This document shows, one piece after another, positions 22,100 to 30,787 of a DNA stretch of 36,403 nt. Both the position numbers and the translations under genes were made by a program. The notes under the pieces were generated by a model. It saw only the letters and a list, made by a program, of their open reading frames with translations. It did no database searches and was not told where the DNA came from. The stretch lies in assembly GCF_946220915.1 (NCBI RefSeq), contig NZ_CAMIHH010000021.1:1-36403 (forward strand), given 5' to 3'. The stretch is from an uncultured Flavobacterium sp. Its GTDB lineage: Bacteria; Bacteroidota; Bacteroidia; Flavobacteriales; Flavobacteriaceae. Numbering within the stretch: the stretch's first letter is position 1; each line of letters begins with the position of its first letter.

Positions 22100-24133
22100 A
22101 TGAAAACCCAAAATAATTTATTACAAAAAGAGCTGGTAACCGGGGCGCTGAAACAGTCGTTCTTAAAGCTGAACCCCGTAACGCTCTTCCGCAACCCCAT
22201 CATGTTCACGGTAGAGATAGGTACGATTGTGATGCTTTGCGTTTGCACCTGGATACTTACCGGCGAAAAATCACAGGGATCGTTTGCCTACAACCTTGTT
22301 ATATTCATCGTGCTGTTGTTTACGCTGCTGTTTGCCAACTTTGCCGAAGCGATAGCCGAAGCACGCGGCAAGGCACAGGCCAACAGCCTCCGAAAAACAA
22401 GGGAAGAAACGCCTGCTAAAAAAATTGAGCCCGTGGGCGAAATGTATGTGGACGAAGTGCAGGTGGTTCCCTCTTCAACGCTGAAGAAAGGCGATGTATT
22501 TGTGTGTGAGCCCGGCGACATAATACCTACCGATGGCGAGATCATTGAAGGCCTTGCTACCATTGATGAGTCGGCCATAACGGGGGAATCGGCACCAGTG
22601 ATCCGCGAGGCCGGTGGCGATAAAAGCTCTGTAACGGGCGGCACCAAGGTACTTTCTGACAAAATAAAAGTAATGGTAACCACCGGACCCGGCGAAAGCT
22701 TTCTCGACAAAATGATCGCGCTGGTGGAAGGCGCTTCCCGCCAGAAAACGCCTAACGAAATAGCCCTCACGATTCTGTTGGCAGGCTTTACGCTCGTTTT
22801 CATCATTGTCTGCGTTACCCTTAAGCCGTTTGCCGATTTTGCCAATGCCCCTATAACCATTGCTGCCTTCATCTCGCTGTTTGTATGCCTGATACCTACA
22901 ACCATCGGCGGGCTGCTGTCGGCCATAGGCATAGCCGGCATGGACAGGGCGCTGCGTGCCAACGTAATTACAAAATCAGGCAAGGCGGTAGAGACTGCCG
23001 GGGACATTGACGTTTTGCTGCTGGACAAGACCGGCACCATAACCATAGGCAATCGCAAGGCAACACACTTTTTCAATTCAGAAGGCATTTCGGAAAAGCA
23101 CTTGATCGAATCGGCCGTATTCAGTTCCCTGGCCGATGAAACCCCCGAAGGCAAATCGATAATCGAGCTGGCAGGGCTGGACCCCAACATCAAACTAAAG
23201 GACGCAGCATTCATCAAATTTACAGCCGAGACCCGTAGCTCGGGGGTTGACCTGCCCGGAAGGAGGATACGCAAAGGCGCGTATGATGCCATAAAGAACC
23301 TTGTGGAAAAAAACGGCAACGAATTCCCGCAGGTGGTAGCCGAAAAGGTGAAGAAGATTTCATCGAATGGCGGTACCCCGCTGGTTGTATCGGAAAACGA
23401 AAAAGTGATCGGGGTAATCGAATTACAGGATATCATTAAAACCGGTATTGCCGAGCGATTTGAGCGATTGCGTAAAATGGGCGTGAAAACCGTGATGGTT
23501 ACGGGCGACAATCCGCTTACCGCAAAATTCATAGCCGAAAAAGCCGGTGTGGATGACTTTATTGCTGAAGCCCGGCCCGAAGATAAAATGAATTACATAA
23601 AGGCCGAGCAGCAGCAGGGCAAGCTCGTAGCAATGATGGGCGACGGCACCAACGACGCACCCGCGCTTGCCCAGGCCGATGTGGGCGTAGCGATGAACAG
23701 CGGTACGCAGGCCGCCAAGGAAGCCGGCAACATGGTAGACCTGGACAACGACCCTACCAAGCTCATTGAGATTGTAGAGATTGGCAAGCAATTGCTGATG
23801 ACGCGCGGCACGCTGACGACCTTCAGCATTGCAAACGACGTAGCCAAATATTTTGCCATCATCCCGGCGCTGTTCATTACTGCCATCCCGGCATTGCAGG
23901 GACTGAACATCATGAACCTGCACAGCCCCGAAACCGCGATACTTTCGGCGGTCATTTTCAATGCCATTATTATCCCTTTCCTTATCCCACTGGCGCTTAA
24001 GGGCGTGGCTTATAAACCCATAGGCGCATCGGCGTTATTGCGGAGAAACCTGCTGGTTTACGGATTGGGAGGCCTTATTGTGCCCTTCGTCGGCATTAAG
24101 CTTATAGACATTGCGGTAGCGCTTTTATTTTAA
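22100..24133 (+). CDS. kdpB: K+-transporting ATPase ATP-binding subunit KdpB
   Basis: KdpB is the P-type ATPase subunit that powers K+ uptake. It has 677 aa (E. coli: 682). The phosphorylated Asp309 lies in DKTGTIT. The actuator loop TGES is at 161-164; its Ser164 corresponds to the Ser of E. coli KdpB (Ser162) whose phosphorylation inhibits the pump. Further ATPase motifs are KGAYDAI, MVTGDNPLTA and GDGTNDAPAL (about 514-523). About seven membrane segments are visible, and the DAPALAQADVGVAMNSGTQAAKEAGNMVDLD region is well kept. It lies between kdpA and kdpC with 8 and 11 nt gaps. All catalytic residues are intact. Confidence 0.97.
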   Translation: MKTQNNLLQKELVTGALKQSFLKLNPVTLFRNPIMFTVEIGTIVMLCVCTWILTGEKSQGSFAYNLVIFIVLLFTLLFANFAEAIAEARGKAQANSLRKTREETPAKKIEPVGEMYVDEVQVVPSSTLKKGDVFVCEPGDIIPTDGEIIEGLATIDESAITGESAPVIREAGGDKSSVTGGTKVLSDKIKVMVTTGPGESFLDKMIALVEGASRQKTPNEIALTILLAGFTLVFIIVCVTLKPFADFANAPITIAAFISLFVCLIPTTIGGLLSAIGIAGMDRALRANVITKSGKAVETAGDIDVLLLDKTGTITIGNRKATHFFNSEGISEKHLIESAVFSSLADETPEGKSIIELAGLDPNIKLKDAAFIKFTAETRSSGVDLPGRRIRKGAYDAIKNLVEKNGNEFPQVVAEKVKKISSNGGTPLVVSENEKVIGVIELQDIIKTGIAERFERLRKMGVKTVMVTGDNPLTAKFIAEKAGVDDFIAEARPEDKMNYIKAEQQQGKLVAMMGDGTNDAPALAQADVGVAMNSGTQAAKEAGNMVDLDNDPTKLIEIVEIGKQLLMTRGTLTTFSIANDVAKYFAIIPALFITAIPALQGLNIMNLHSPETAILSAVIFNAIIIPFLIPLALKGVAYKPIGASALLRRNLLVYGLGGLIVPFVGIKLIDIAVALLF

Positions 24134-24144
24134 ATACTACAATC

Positions 24145-24723
24145 ATGAAAAAAACAATTTTACAAACATTGGTGCTTACCCTGCTCTGCATTGTAAGCCT
24201 CGCGGGTACATATGCACTTATAGTATTTGGCGTGGCGCAGGTAATGCCCAACCGGGGCAAGGGAAAAATAATAACATATAATGGCCTTACTTATTATGAA
24301 AATATAGGGCAGTCCTTTACATCGGACAAGTATTTCAATTCCCGTCCTTCGGCAGTGGGCTACAATGCGGCAGGATCGGGAGGAAGCAATAAAGGTCCGT
24401 CAAACCCGGAATACCTGGCCGAAGTAAGGCAGCGCACTGACAGCCTGCTACTGAAAAACCCCGGTATTGGACGTATGGACATCCCTGCAGATATGGTTAC
24501 AGCATCGGCCAGCGGGCTCGATCCCCACATTTCGGTGCTATCGGCAAGGATGCAGGTAAAACGGATAGCCAGGGTGCGAAACATCAGGGCATCGGAACTG
24601 GAAATACTTATAAAAAACCATACTGATGAGCCGCTCATGGGCATTCTTGGCCCCGAAAAAATAAATGTCCTGAAGCTGAACATTGCTTTGGACGAACTCG
24701 AAAACAAACAGAAAACAAATTAG
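24145..24723 (+). CDS. kdpC: K+-transporting ATPase subunit KdpC
   Basis: KdpC is the single-helix subunit that raises the affinity of KdpB for ATP. This protein has 192 aa (E. coli: 190). One N-terminal hydrophobic helix (about 6-33) is followed by a soluble domain. Family motifs visible are the GQSFTSDKYFNSRPSA segment (about 52-67), the GSGGSNKGPSNP loop and the PADMVTASASGLDPHISVLSA segment (about 113-133), including the conserved SGLDPHIS. The C-terminal VLKLNIALDEL ends the domain. It is 11 nt after kdpB and 8 nt before the porin gene. Confidence 0.96.
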   Translation: MKKTILQTLVLTLLCIVSLAGTYALIVFGVAQVMPNRGKGKIITYNGLTYYENIGQSFTSDKYFNSRPSAVGYNAAGSGGSNKGPSNPEYLAEVRQRTDSLLLKNPGIGRMDIPADMVTASASGLDPHISVLSARMQVKRIARVRNIRASELEILIKNHTDEPLMGILGPEKINVLKLNIALDELENKQKTN

Positions 24724-24731
24724 TATTTAAA

Positions 24732-26051
24732 ATGAAAACACTTAAAACAGCAGCCCTGTTACTATTGGCATCAATGGGACTACAGGCGCAAACCGACTCT
24801 ACATCTGTAAAAAAGGTCCCGTTTGAAGGCATGGACCTTACCTGGATCAACGGGCAGAACAGGCAAAGCAGCTCGTTGCTTACCCTGGCCGACAAAGAAG
24901 GGGAAACCATACTAACGGGTGTAGCCTATGTTGATGCTTACTACAATTACAGCTTCCACAAGCCTAAGGATAACACGCATACCATATCTTCGGCCATTGG
25001 GCGCAGCAACGAATTCCAGATAAATATGGCGAGTATTGGCATAGAGACGAATTACAAGAGCATCATTGGGCGCTTGTGGCTGCAATACGGGCAGATGGGC
25101 TCTATCGTACAGGATGCCGACGGAACCATTGGCCACGGGCGCAATACCAACATCAACAACCTAAAATACATACGTGAGGCTGCGGCGGGCTACCATTTTG
25201 ATGTAGCATATGGCCTTAATGTTGAGGCGGGGATCTTTATGAGCTACATTGGGCTGGAAAGCTATGTACTTAATGAGAACTGGTCGTACCAGCGCAGCAT
25301 GCCTTGTGATTTCACTCCCTTCTATTTCCAGGGTGCAAGGGCGCAGTTTTTTCCGACCAAAAACTTTAAGCAGGAACTATGGCTGCTCAACGGATGGCAA
25401 ACCTACAATGGCTGGAACCAAGGGCTTGGACTAGGCTCATCGAGCTATTACCGCCCAACGGAAAACCTGCAACTGGTAGCCAACTTTTACCTGAACGGGC
25501 AGGACACGCGCAATAATAAAGATGTAAGGCGTTTCCATCACGACCACAGTGTTGTGGCACGTTATTTTAAAGATAAAGAAAGCAAGGGCATATCGCAGGC
25601 GGCATTTAGCATCAACAACCATTACGGTTTCCAAAGCGGCGGTGGCCTGAAGGTATCGGACAATTTTATGGCAGGAACATCGATAGCCAATAGGATTTGG
25701 TTCAACAAAAACAAGTTAGGGCTTACCCTCCGAGGCGATTATGTTACCAATCCGGGAGCCTATCTTGCTTTCTCACCATCGTCGGTGGCAGATAATGATT
25801 TTAATGATGCGCTTGCCCAAGGGAAGGATTTGAAAATGTTTCAGGGTACCGCTACCTTTGACATCATGCCGAACGATTACATGACCTTCAGGCTGGAATA
25901 TGCCTACAGGAGCAGCAACATACCCTATTTTGCCGGGCCGGGCGGCACAACAAGCCCCGACGGATGGGCCGATACGCCAACCGACGGCTGGAGGCCCGAC
26001 CTGCGCAAATCGGAAAACAGGGTAACTGTAGCGGTTAACTTCAGGCTTTAA
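24732..26051 (+). CDS. Outer-membrane porin of the kdp operon (OmpL-like beta-barrel, bbp2-type)
   Basis: This 439-aa protein has a signal peptide MKTLKTAALLLLASMGLQAQ and a barrel made of alternating aromatic-rich strands, ending RVTVAVNFRL. Segments such as GVAYVDAYYNYSFHKPKDN, VEAGIFMSYIGLESYVLNENWSYQRS and FKQELWLLNGWQTYNG resemble the putative beta-barrel porin-2 (OmpL-like) family of Bacteroidota. Its place between kdpC (8 nt before) and the KdpD-like gene (2 nt after) suggests that it supplies an outer-membrane route for K+ under limitation, or is co-induced for osmotic reasons. The E. coli kdp operon has no porin. The role is inferred from position; the family is moderately sure. Confidence 0.8.
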   Translation: MKTLKTAALLLLASMGLQAQTDSTSVKKVPFEGMDLTWINGQNRQSSSLLTLADKEGETILTGVAYVDAYYNYSFHKPKDNTHTISSAIGRSNEFQINMASIGIETNYKSIIGRLWLQYGQMGSIVQDADGTIGHGRNTNINNLKYIREAAAGYHFDVAYGLNVEAGIFMSYIGLESYVLNENWSYQRSMPCDFTPFYFQGARAQFFPTKNFKQELWLLNGWQTYNGWNQGLGLGSSSYYRPTENLQLVANFYLNGQDTRNNKDVRRFHHDHSVVARYFKDKESKGISQAAFSINNHYGFQSGGGLKVSDNFMAGTSIANRIWFNKNKLGLTLRGDYVTNPGAYLAFSPSSVADNDFNDALAQGKDLKMFQGTATFDIMPNDYMTFRLEYAYRSSNIPYFAGPGGTTSPDGWADTPTDGWRPDLRKSENRVTVAVNFRL

Positions 26052-26053
26052 CT

Positions 26054-27181
26054 GTGGATAGTGAAAAAGAAAATAATGTAAAGCACTTTCTCGACCTGAT
26101 ACAAAAGTCGCGGAAAGGCAAATTTAAGGTCTACATCGGCATGAGTGCCGGTGTAGGCAAAACGTTTCGCATGCTGCAGGAAGCGCACACCCTGCTGCGC
26201 AACGGCATCGACGTAAAGATTGGCTTTATCGAAACGCACAACCGCATTGAAACGCACGCACTGCTGGACGGATTGCCCGTGATACCCAGACGCTCCATCT
26301 TTTACAAAGGAAAATACCTGGAGGAAATGGACGTACAGGCCATCATTAACCTGCGGCCCGAAGTGGTTATTGTAGATGAATTGGCGCATACCAACATAGA
26401 AGGCAGCAGGAACGGGAAACGCTGGCAGGATGTAATGGATATCATTGATGCAGGTATTAACGTTGTAAGCGCGGTAAACATACAGCACATTGAAAGCCTG
26501 AACGACGATGTGCACGAAATAACAGGCATTGAAGTACAGGAACGTGTGCCCGATAGTGTGCTGAAAGCCGCTGATGAGGTGGTAAATATCGACCTTACCG
26601 CCGATGAGCTGATAGCCCGCCTGAGGGAAGGTAAAATTTATACGGCCGACAAAATACCTTCGGCATTAAACAATTTCTTTAAGGCAGAGCATATACTCCA
26701 GCTCAGGGAACTTGCGCTGAAGGAAGTGGCCAGCCAGGTAGAGCGCAAGGTAGAAACCGAGGTAACCGGCCTGCGCAACTTTAAGCAGGAACGCTTCCTG
26801 GCCTGCATTAGCAGTAACCAAAAGACTGCTAAAACCGTGATACGCAAAACTGCACGGCTGGCCAATTACTACCACAGCAAGTGGTATGTACTGTATGTTG
26901 AACTCCCTGATGAGAGCGCAGATAAAATTCCGCTGGATAAGCAACGCCACCTTATCAACAATTTTAAATTGGCTACCGAGCTTGGCGCCGAGATCATAAG
27001 GGTGCAGCACAACCGTGTGGCTACAGCCATTACCCAACAGGCCGAAACCCGAAAGATCACTACCATTTGCATCGGTAAGCCGCACCTCACGCTGCTTAAG
27101 GTTATTTTGTCGACCAATATTTTTAAAGCATTGTTAAATAAATTATCTTCGAGTGATATTGACCTTATCATCCTTTCCTGA
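26054..27181 (+). CDS. kdpD: Kinase-less KdpD: KdpD sensor domain plus Usp domain only
   Basis: This 375-aa protein matches only the cytosolic N-terminal part of KdpD (894 aa in E. coli). The KdpD domain (about 20-230) has Walker A GMSAGVGKT (29-37) and Walker B VVIVDELAHTN (104-114). A universal-stress-protein-like domain follows (about 245-375, with FLACISSNQKTAKTVIRKTARLANYY). The four membrane helices, GAF domain and kinase of full KdpD are absent; the kinase is a separate gene 1 nt downstream. The start is GTG at 26054, 2 nt after the porin stop. It probably senses intracellular cues and controls the adjacent kinase in trans. It is a complete gene, not a truncation by frameshift, since it ends in its own stop with a new ATG right after. 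Confidence 0.9.
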   Translation: MDSEKENNVKHFLDLIQKSRKGKFKVYIGMSAGVGKTFRMLQEAHTLLRNGIDVKIGFIETHNRIETHALLDGLPVIPRRSIFYKGKYLEEMDVQAIINLRPEVVIVDELAHTNIEGSRNGKRWQDVMDIIDAGINVVSAVNIQHIESLNDDVHEITGIEVQERVPDSVLKAADEVVNIDLTADELIARLREGKIYTADKIPSALNNFFKAEHILQLRELALKEVASQVERKVETEVTGLRNFKQERFLACISSNQKTAKTVIRKTARLANYYHSKWYVLYVELPDESADKIPLDKQRHLINNFKLATELGAEIIRVQHNRVATAITQQAETRKITTICIGKPHLTLLKVILSTNIFKALLNKLSSSDIDLIILS

Positions 27182-27182
27182 C

Positions 27183-28901
27183 ATGAAGATCAAGACCAAA
27201 CTTATACTTGCCCTCAGCCTGTTGTTCATAATGATCCTTGCACTGTCCGGGATCGCCACGCGCCAGGTGCGCCTGTTGGGAGATGAATCAAGGAACATAT
27301 TGGTAGCAAACTACCAGTCGATGGATTATTCGCGCAATATGTACAAGGCGCTCGATTCTTTTGGCGATAAGCCTGATGCCGCCGAAAAGTTCCAATCGTA
27401 CCTGGACCAGCAAATGGCCAATATTACCGAGGTGGGCGAGCAGGAACTTACCGCCGACCTCCAGGAGGATTATTCCGCATTGCTTAAGGACAGCCGCAAT
27501 GAGGAACTAAGGCGCAAGGTTCGCACTGACCTGAACAGCATCATGAAACTGAACATGGATGCCATAAAGCGCAAAAGCGACCTGGCAGAGAATACAGCGA
27601 CCGAAGCAATATGGTGGATATCTATTGCCAGCGCATTTTGCTTTGTAACAGGCTTTACATTGTTGCTCAACCTGCCGGGCTATATTGCCGATCCGGTTCG
27701 CGACCTTACCGAAAGCATTCGGCAGATCGCCGCCAAAAATTATTCTCAGCGTGTTCATTTTAAAGGACATGATGAGTTTTCAGCCCTGGCAAAATCATTT
27801 AACACCATGGCAGGGAAATTACAGGAATACAGCAACAGCAACCTGGAAAAACTCATGATGGGAAAACGGCGCATTGAAACGCTGATCAATAATCTTAGTG
27901 ATCCGGTAATTGGTCTGGATGAAAAGAAACGTATACTTTTTATTAATGAAGAGGCGATAAAAGTAATTGGCCTGTCACAGGAAAAAGCCATTGGCAGGCA
28001 GGCCGAAGAAGCAGCATTGTATAATGATTTGCTACGGGTCCTTTTACAGGAGGATCGGCCATTGGACAGTGAACCAATGAAAATTTATTCTGACGGGAAG
28101 GAAAGCTATTTTGAAAAGCATATCGTTCCCATAAACATCGTTCCCACAGGGGAGGAAGAAGCAAAGCCCATAGGTTCATTTATCATCCTTAAAAACATTA
28201 CACCCTACAAGGAACTTGACAATGCCAAGACCAATTTCATTGCAACGGTATCGCACGAATTCAAAACCCCGATTGCTTCTATGAAAATGAGCCTCCAGCT
28301 GCTGGCCAATAGTAAAACCGGCACACTTAATGACGAGCAAAACGATCTGGTGGAAAGCCTGCATGACGATACCGAACGCCTGCTAAGGACTACCAGTGAG
28401 CTATTGAACATTACACAGGTGGAGACGGGCAAAACCAATTTCCGGATGGAAAATGAAAGCCTGGATCCATTGATCGTAGAAGCGCTGGAAGCGAACCGGA
28501 AAGCGGCGCTTCAAAAAGGGATCAGCATCGGGCAGGAGGATTTTGGCGGACTGCCGCCTGTCCTGCTTGATAAGGAAAAGGGCACCTGGATCATTTCCAA
28601 CCTGCTATCCAACGCGATACGTTACTCCCATGATAACGACAAAATTGAAATCAGCGCCAGTGCCACTCCCACCCATGTGGAAATTGCCATAACCGACCAT
28701 GGCATAGGCATAGCCACGGAATTCCAGGAAAAGATATTTGATAAATATTTTCGGGTCCCCGGAACCGAGAAGGAAGGAACGGGCCTGGGATTGAGCATCA
28801 GCAGGGAATTTCTCGCAGTCATGGGCGGGTATATCCAATTAAAAAGTGAAATCGGCAGAGGAAGCACCTTTACCGCAGCCTTTAAAAGAGTACTTGTTTA
28901 G
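27183..28901 (+). CDS. Membrane histidine kinase (HAMP-PAS-HisKA-HATPase), kdp kinase
   Basis: The start ATG at 27183 is 1 nt after the KdpD stop and gives 572 aa beginning MKIKTKLILALSLLFIMILAL, the first membrane helix. An earlier in-frame start inside kdpD was rejected. A periplasmic loop (about 30-140), a second helix (about 143-168), HAMP (about 168-220), PAS (about 235-345) and the kinase core follow. Phospho-acceptor His358 is in SHEFKTP. ATP-site motifs are NLLSNAIRY (N-box), DHGIGIA (G1) and GTGLGLSIS (G2). It should phosphorylate Asp52 of the sigma-54 regulator at 18337, although that gene is eight genes away. The pairing is inferred from shared locus. All kinase motifs are intact. 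Confidence 0.93.
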   Translation: MKIKTKLILALSLLFIMILALSGIATRQVRLLGDESRNILVANYQSMDYSRNMYKALDSFGDKPDAAEKFQSYLDQQMANITEVGEQELTADLQEDYSALLKDSRNEELRRKVRTDLNSIMKLNMDAIKRKSDLAENTATEAIWWISIASAFCFVTGFTLLLNLPGYIADPVRDLTESIRQIAAKNYSQRVHFKGHDEFSALAKSFNTMAGKLQEYSNSNLEKLMMGKRRIETLINNLSDPVIGLDEKKRILFINEEAIKVIGLSQEKAIGRQAEEAALYNDLLRVLLQEDRPLDSEPMKIYSDGKESYFEKHIVPINIVPTGEEEAKPIGSFIILKNITPYKELDNAKTNFIATVSHEFKTPIASMKMSLQLLANSKTGTLNDEQNDLVESLHDDTERLLRTTSELLNITQVETGKTNFRMENESLDPLIVEALEANRKAALQKGISIGQEDFGGLPPVLLDKEKGTWIISNLLSNAIRYSHDNDKIEISASATPTHVEIAITDHGIGIATEFQEKIFDKYFRVPGTEKEGTGLGLSISREFLAVMGGYIQLKSEIGRGSTFTAAFKRVLV

Positions 28902-28930
28902 TACAACCGACGGGTGTAAATTTTACAATA

Positions 28931-28967
28931 AAAAAAACCGCAATCATTTAAAATGGTTGCGGTTTTT
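28931..28967. terminator. Bidirectional terminator after the kdp operon and the tRNA gene
   Basis: AAAAACCGCAA and TTGCGGTTTTT form an 11-bp stem; an inner CAT/ATG extends it. A and T runs on both sides allow it to serve the rightward kinase gene and the leftward tRNA gene. Confidence 0.85.
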
Positions 28968-28972
28968 ACCTG

Positions 28973-29046
<74 letters not shown>

Positions 29047-29171
29047 ATGATTTGAGGGGCAAATATAATGTAATTAAATCCCAATTTCCAAATAACAATA
29101 ACAAATCTTTAAAAAAACATTTTGAGTGCACTATTTGCCCTTATTTTTTAACTTTACAAAAAAATCAGATC

Positions 29172-29942
29172 ATGACAACCGACAGGCTTCACGGCTCTTT
29201 ATATACTTCCATCCAAAACAAAATCGCCACTGTAGAATTCGGCCATCCCGCAAGCAATTCCTTTCCTGGAGAACTCCTGCAAAGGCTGACCGATGAGCTC
29301 AAAAACCTCAGCCACAACGGCGATGTAAACATTATCATACTGAAAAGCGAAGGCGAAAAGGCTTTTTGCGCCGGTGCATCGTTCGATGAGCTGCTTGCTG
29401 TAGATAGCCTGGAAAAAGGAGCAGTGTTCTTTTCGGGTTTTGCCAATGTCATCAACGCCATGCGCAACTGCTCCAAGCTTATTATCGGGCGTATACAGGG
29501 CAAAGCCGTAGGCGGTGGGGTTGGCCTGGCTTCTGCGTGTGATTATGCCTTAGCAACAGAGGAAAGCGCAATTAAACTGTCGGAATTCACTATTGGCATA
29601 GGGCCTTTCGTTATCACTCCCGCCGTAGAACGCAAAATGGGCAAGGCTGCCCTGGCTGAGTTAACCCTGGCTGCCGATGAGTGGAAAAACGCCTATTGGG
29701 CAAAAGAAAAAGGGCTTTATGCCAAAGTATTTGAAACCATTGCCGACCTTGATAAAGAACTTGAAATCTTTACCTCAAAGCTGGCCTCCTACAATCCCGA
29801 AGCACTGGCTTCGATGAAAAAAGTCCTTTGGCAGGGAACGGAACATTGGGATACACTGCTTGCTGACAATGCGAAGATTTCCGGCAGGCTCGTGCTTTCC
29901 GATTTTACAAAAGAAGCATTGGGTAAATTTAAGAATAAATAA
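29172..29942 (+). CDS. Enoyl-CoA hydratase/isomerase (crotonase) family protein
   Basis: The chosen start at 29172 (MTTDRLHGSLYTS) gives 256 aa, the normal crotonase length; an extension upstream would run into the tRNA gene region. The oxyanion-hole segments are visible (KAFCAGASFDEL, about 65-76, and GKAVGGGVGLASACDYALA, about 113-131). The first catalytic Glu of hydratases, normally in GGGxEL, is Gly here (GGGVGL), while the second Glu is kept in LSEFTIGIGP. This pattern and the C-terminal VLWQGTEHWDTLLADNA resemble methylglutaconyl-CoA hydratase/isomerase-type proteins, but the exact reaction cannot be fixed. It is a single gene with a weak TAACTTTA element before it. Confidence 0.85.
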   Translation: MTTDRLHGSLYTSIQNKIATVEFGHPASNSFPGELLQRLTDELKNLSHNGDVNIIILKSEGEKAFCAGASFDELLAVDSLEKGAVFFSGFANVINAMRNCSKLIIGRIQGKAVGGGVGLASACDYALATEESAIKLSEFTIGIGPFVITPAVERKMGKAALAELTLAADEWKNAYWAKEKGLYAKVFETIADLDKELEIFTSKLASYNPEALASMKKVLWQGTEHWDTLLADNAKISGRLVLSDFTKEALGKFKNK

Positions 29943-29949
29943 GCATTAC

Positions 29950-30058
29950 AAATTTAACCAGATAGGCACATAGGGAAGCTATGCGCACCGTATGTGGAAA
30001 TATGTTTCCATTCTATTGTCCTGACAGCAATAAATGCTATGTGCCTGTGGTTAAATTT
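29950..30058. repeat. Intergenic palindromic repeat, TTTAACCAGA-type (family A), copy 3
   Basis: The left arm (29950-29973) and right arm (30037-30058) are inverted, allowing a 2-nt indel: AATTTAACCAGATAGGCACA against TGTGCCTGTGGTTAAATT. They enclose a 63-nt centre with partial inner symmetry. It fills the gap between the crotonase and oxygenase genes, which converge here. Confidence 0.75.
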
Positions 30059-30071
30059 AAAATACGGCACA

Positions 30072-30698
30072 TCATCCCCCCGTCTTCAGCCACCCCGTAA
30101 TGCTCAGGCGTTCGCGCTTTACCGGTTTTACCTCGTGCTCCAGCAGCTGGCTTTCAAATACCACCATCCTGCCCTGCATAGGATAAATATCTATGGCTTT
30201 TTCAGCACCGCTTTTACCAACATAAATGGCAAGTTCACCGCCATATTCCGGTTGCCAGTCTTCATCATTCAGGTAGCACACCATGGACAGCTTGCGGCGG
30301 CTGTCATTTTGGAATGTGTCCAGGTGACGCTTGTAAAATGTTCCCTCCGGATATAACGCGTAATGAAATTCTTTTTCATTGATCCCCATGTAACAAGTAC
30401 GGTTCAGGTAATTCACGAAATCATTGACTTTTGAAAAAAACTGCTGCTCGGCAGGGTCGGTACTGCCCTCGTCGAGCCACAGTATAAAGTCGCCGCGAAT
30501 TGCCCCTATCACCTGTTCGTTCGCCTGGTTTCCTATGGCCGACTTCCTAAACCGGTCCTCCTCATACTTTGCAAGCAGGGTTTCCCGCAGGGCCAGCACC
30601 TCTTCCTTCGAAAAGAAATAGTCTACCACACAGTAGTTTTGTTCCATTAGGCCATCGATCACCTGTTCATACATAGGGTTCAGCTGCACGTCGTCCAT
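30072..30698 (-). CDS. 2-oxoglutarate-Fe(II) dioxygenase (prolyl-4-hydroxylase-like)
   Basis: This 208-aa protein has the Fe(II) site HxD...H: His125 and Asp127 in YKRHLDTF and His188 in LLEHEVKP. Arg197 (KRERLSI) is positioned to bind 2-oxoglutarate. These define the prolyl-4-hydroxylase-like clade of 2OG oxygenases. Such bacterial proteins may hydroxylate a protein such as EF-Tu, but the substrate here is not shown. No signal peptide is seen, so it is cytosolic. It has a textbook promoter and is divergent from the QueD-like gene. Confidence 0.88.
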   Translation of the reverse strand: MDDVQLNPMYEQVIDGLMEQNYCVVDYFFSKEEVLALRETLLAKYEEDRFRKSAIGNQANEQVIGAIRGDFILWLDEGSTDPAEQQFFSKVNDFVNYLNRTCYMGINEKEFHYALYPEGTFYKRHLDTFQNDSRRKLSMVCYLNDEDWQPEYGGELAIYVGKSGAEKAIDIYPMQGRMVVFESQLLEHEVKPVKRERLSITGWLKTGG

Positions 30699-30714
30699 AG
30701 CGAGTATTTTATGC

Positions 30715-30745
30715 CAAATATACCCCGAAAAGCCATAGCCTGCAA
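30715..30745 (-). promoter_or_regulatory. Promoter TTG-N20-TATATTTG for the 2OG oxygenase gene
   Basis: On the minus strand TTG (30743-30745) and a perfect -7 TATATTTG (30715-30722) are 20 nt apart, with the ATG 17 nt beyond. Confidence 0.75.
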
Positions 30746-30761
30746 TATGGATATTATTTAT

Positions 30762-30769
30762 TAAATTTG
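30762..30769 (+). promoter_or_regulatory. -7 element TAAATTTG that fixes the QueD-like start
   Basis: A perfect TAnnTTTG match lies 18 nt before the ATG at 30788. A TTG at 30767 that would extend the protein by 7 residues lies inside this box and is therefore unlikely as a start. No -33 TTG is seen. Confidence 0.55.
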
Positions 30770-30787
30770 CCCCTTATTTCCATTACC

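Noticed and set aside
22288..23532. A 414-codon open frame on the minus strand inside kdpB
   Set aside because: It lies wholly antisense to a fully conserved KdpB, is Ser/Met/Pro-rich without domain pattern, and has no promoter; it is a shadow of codon bias.
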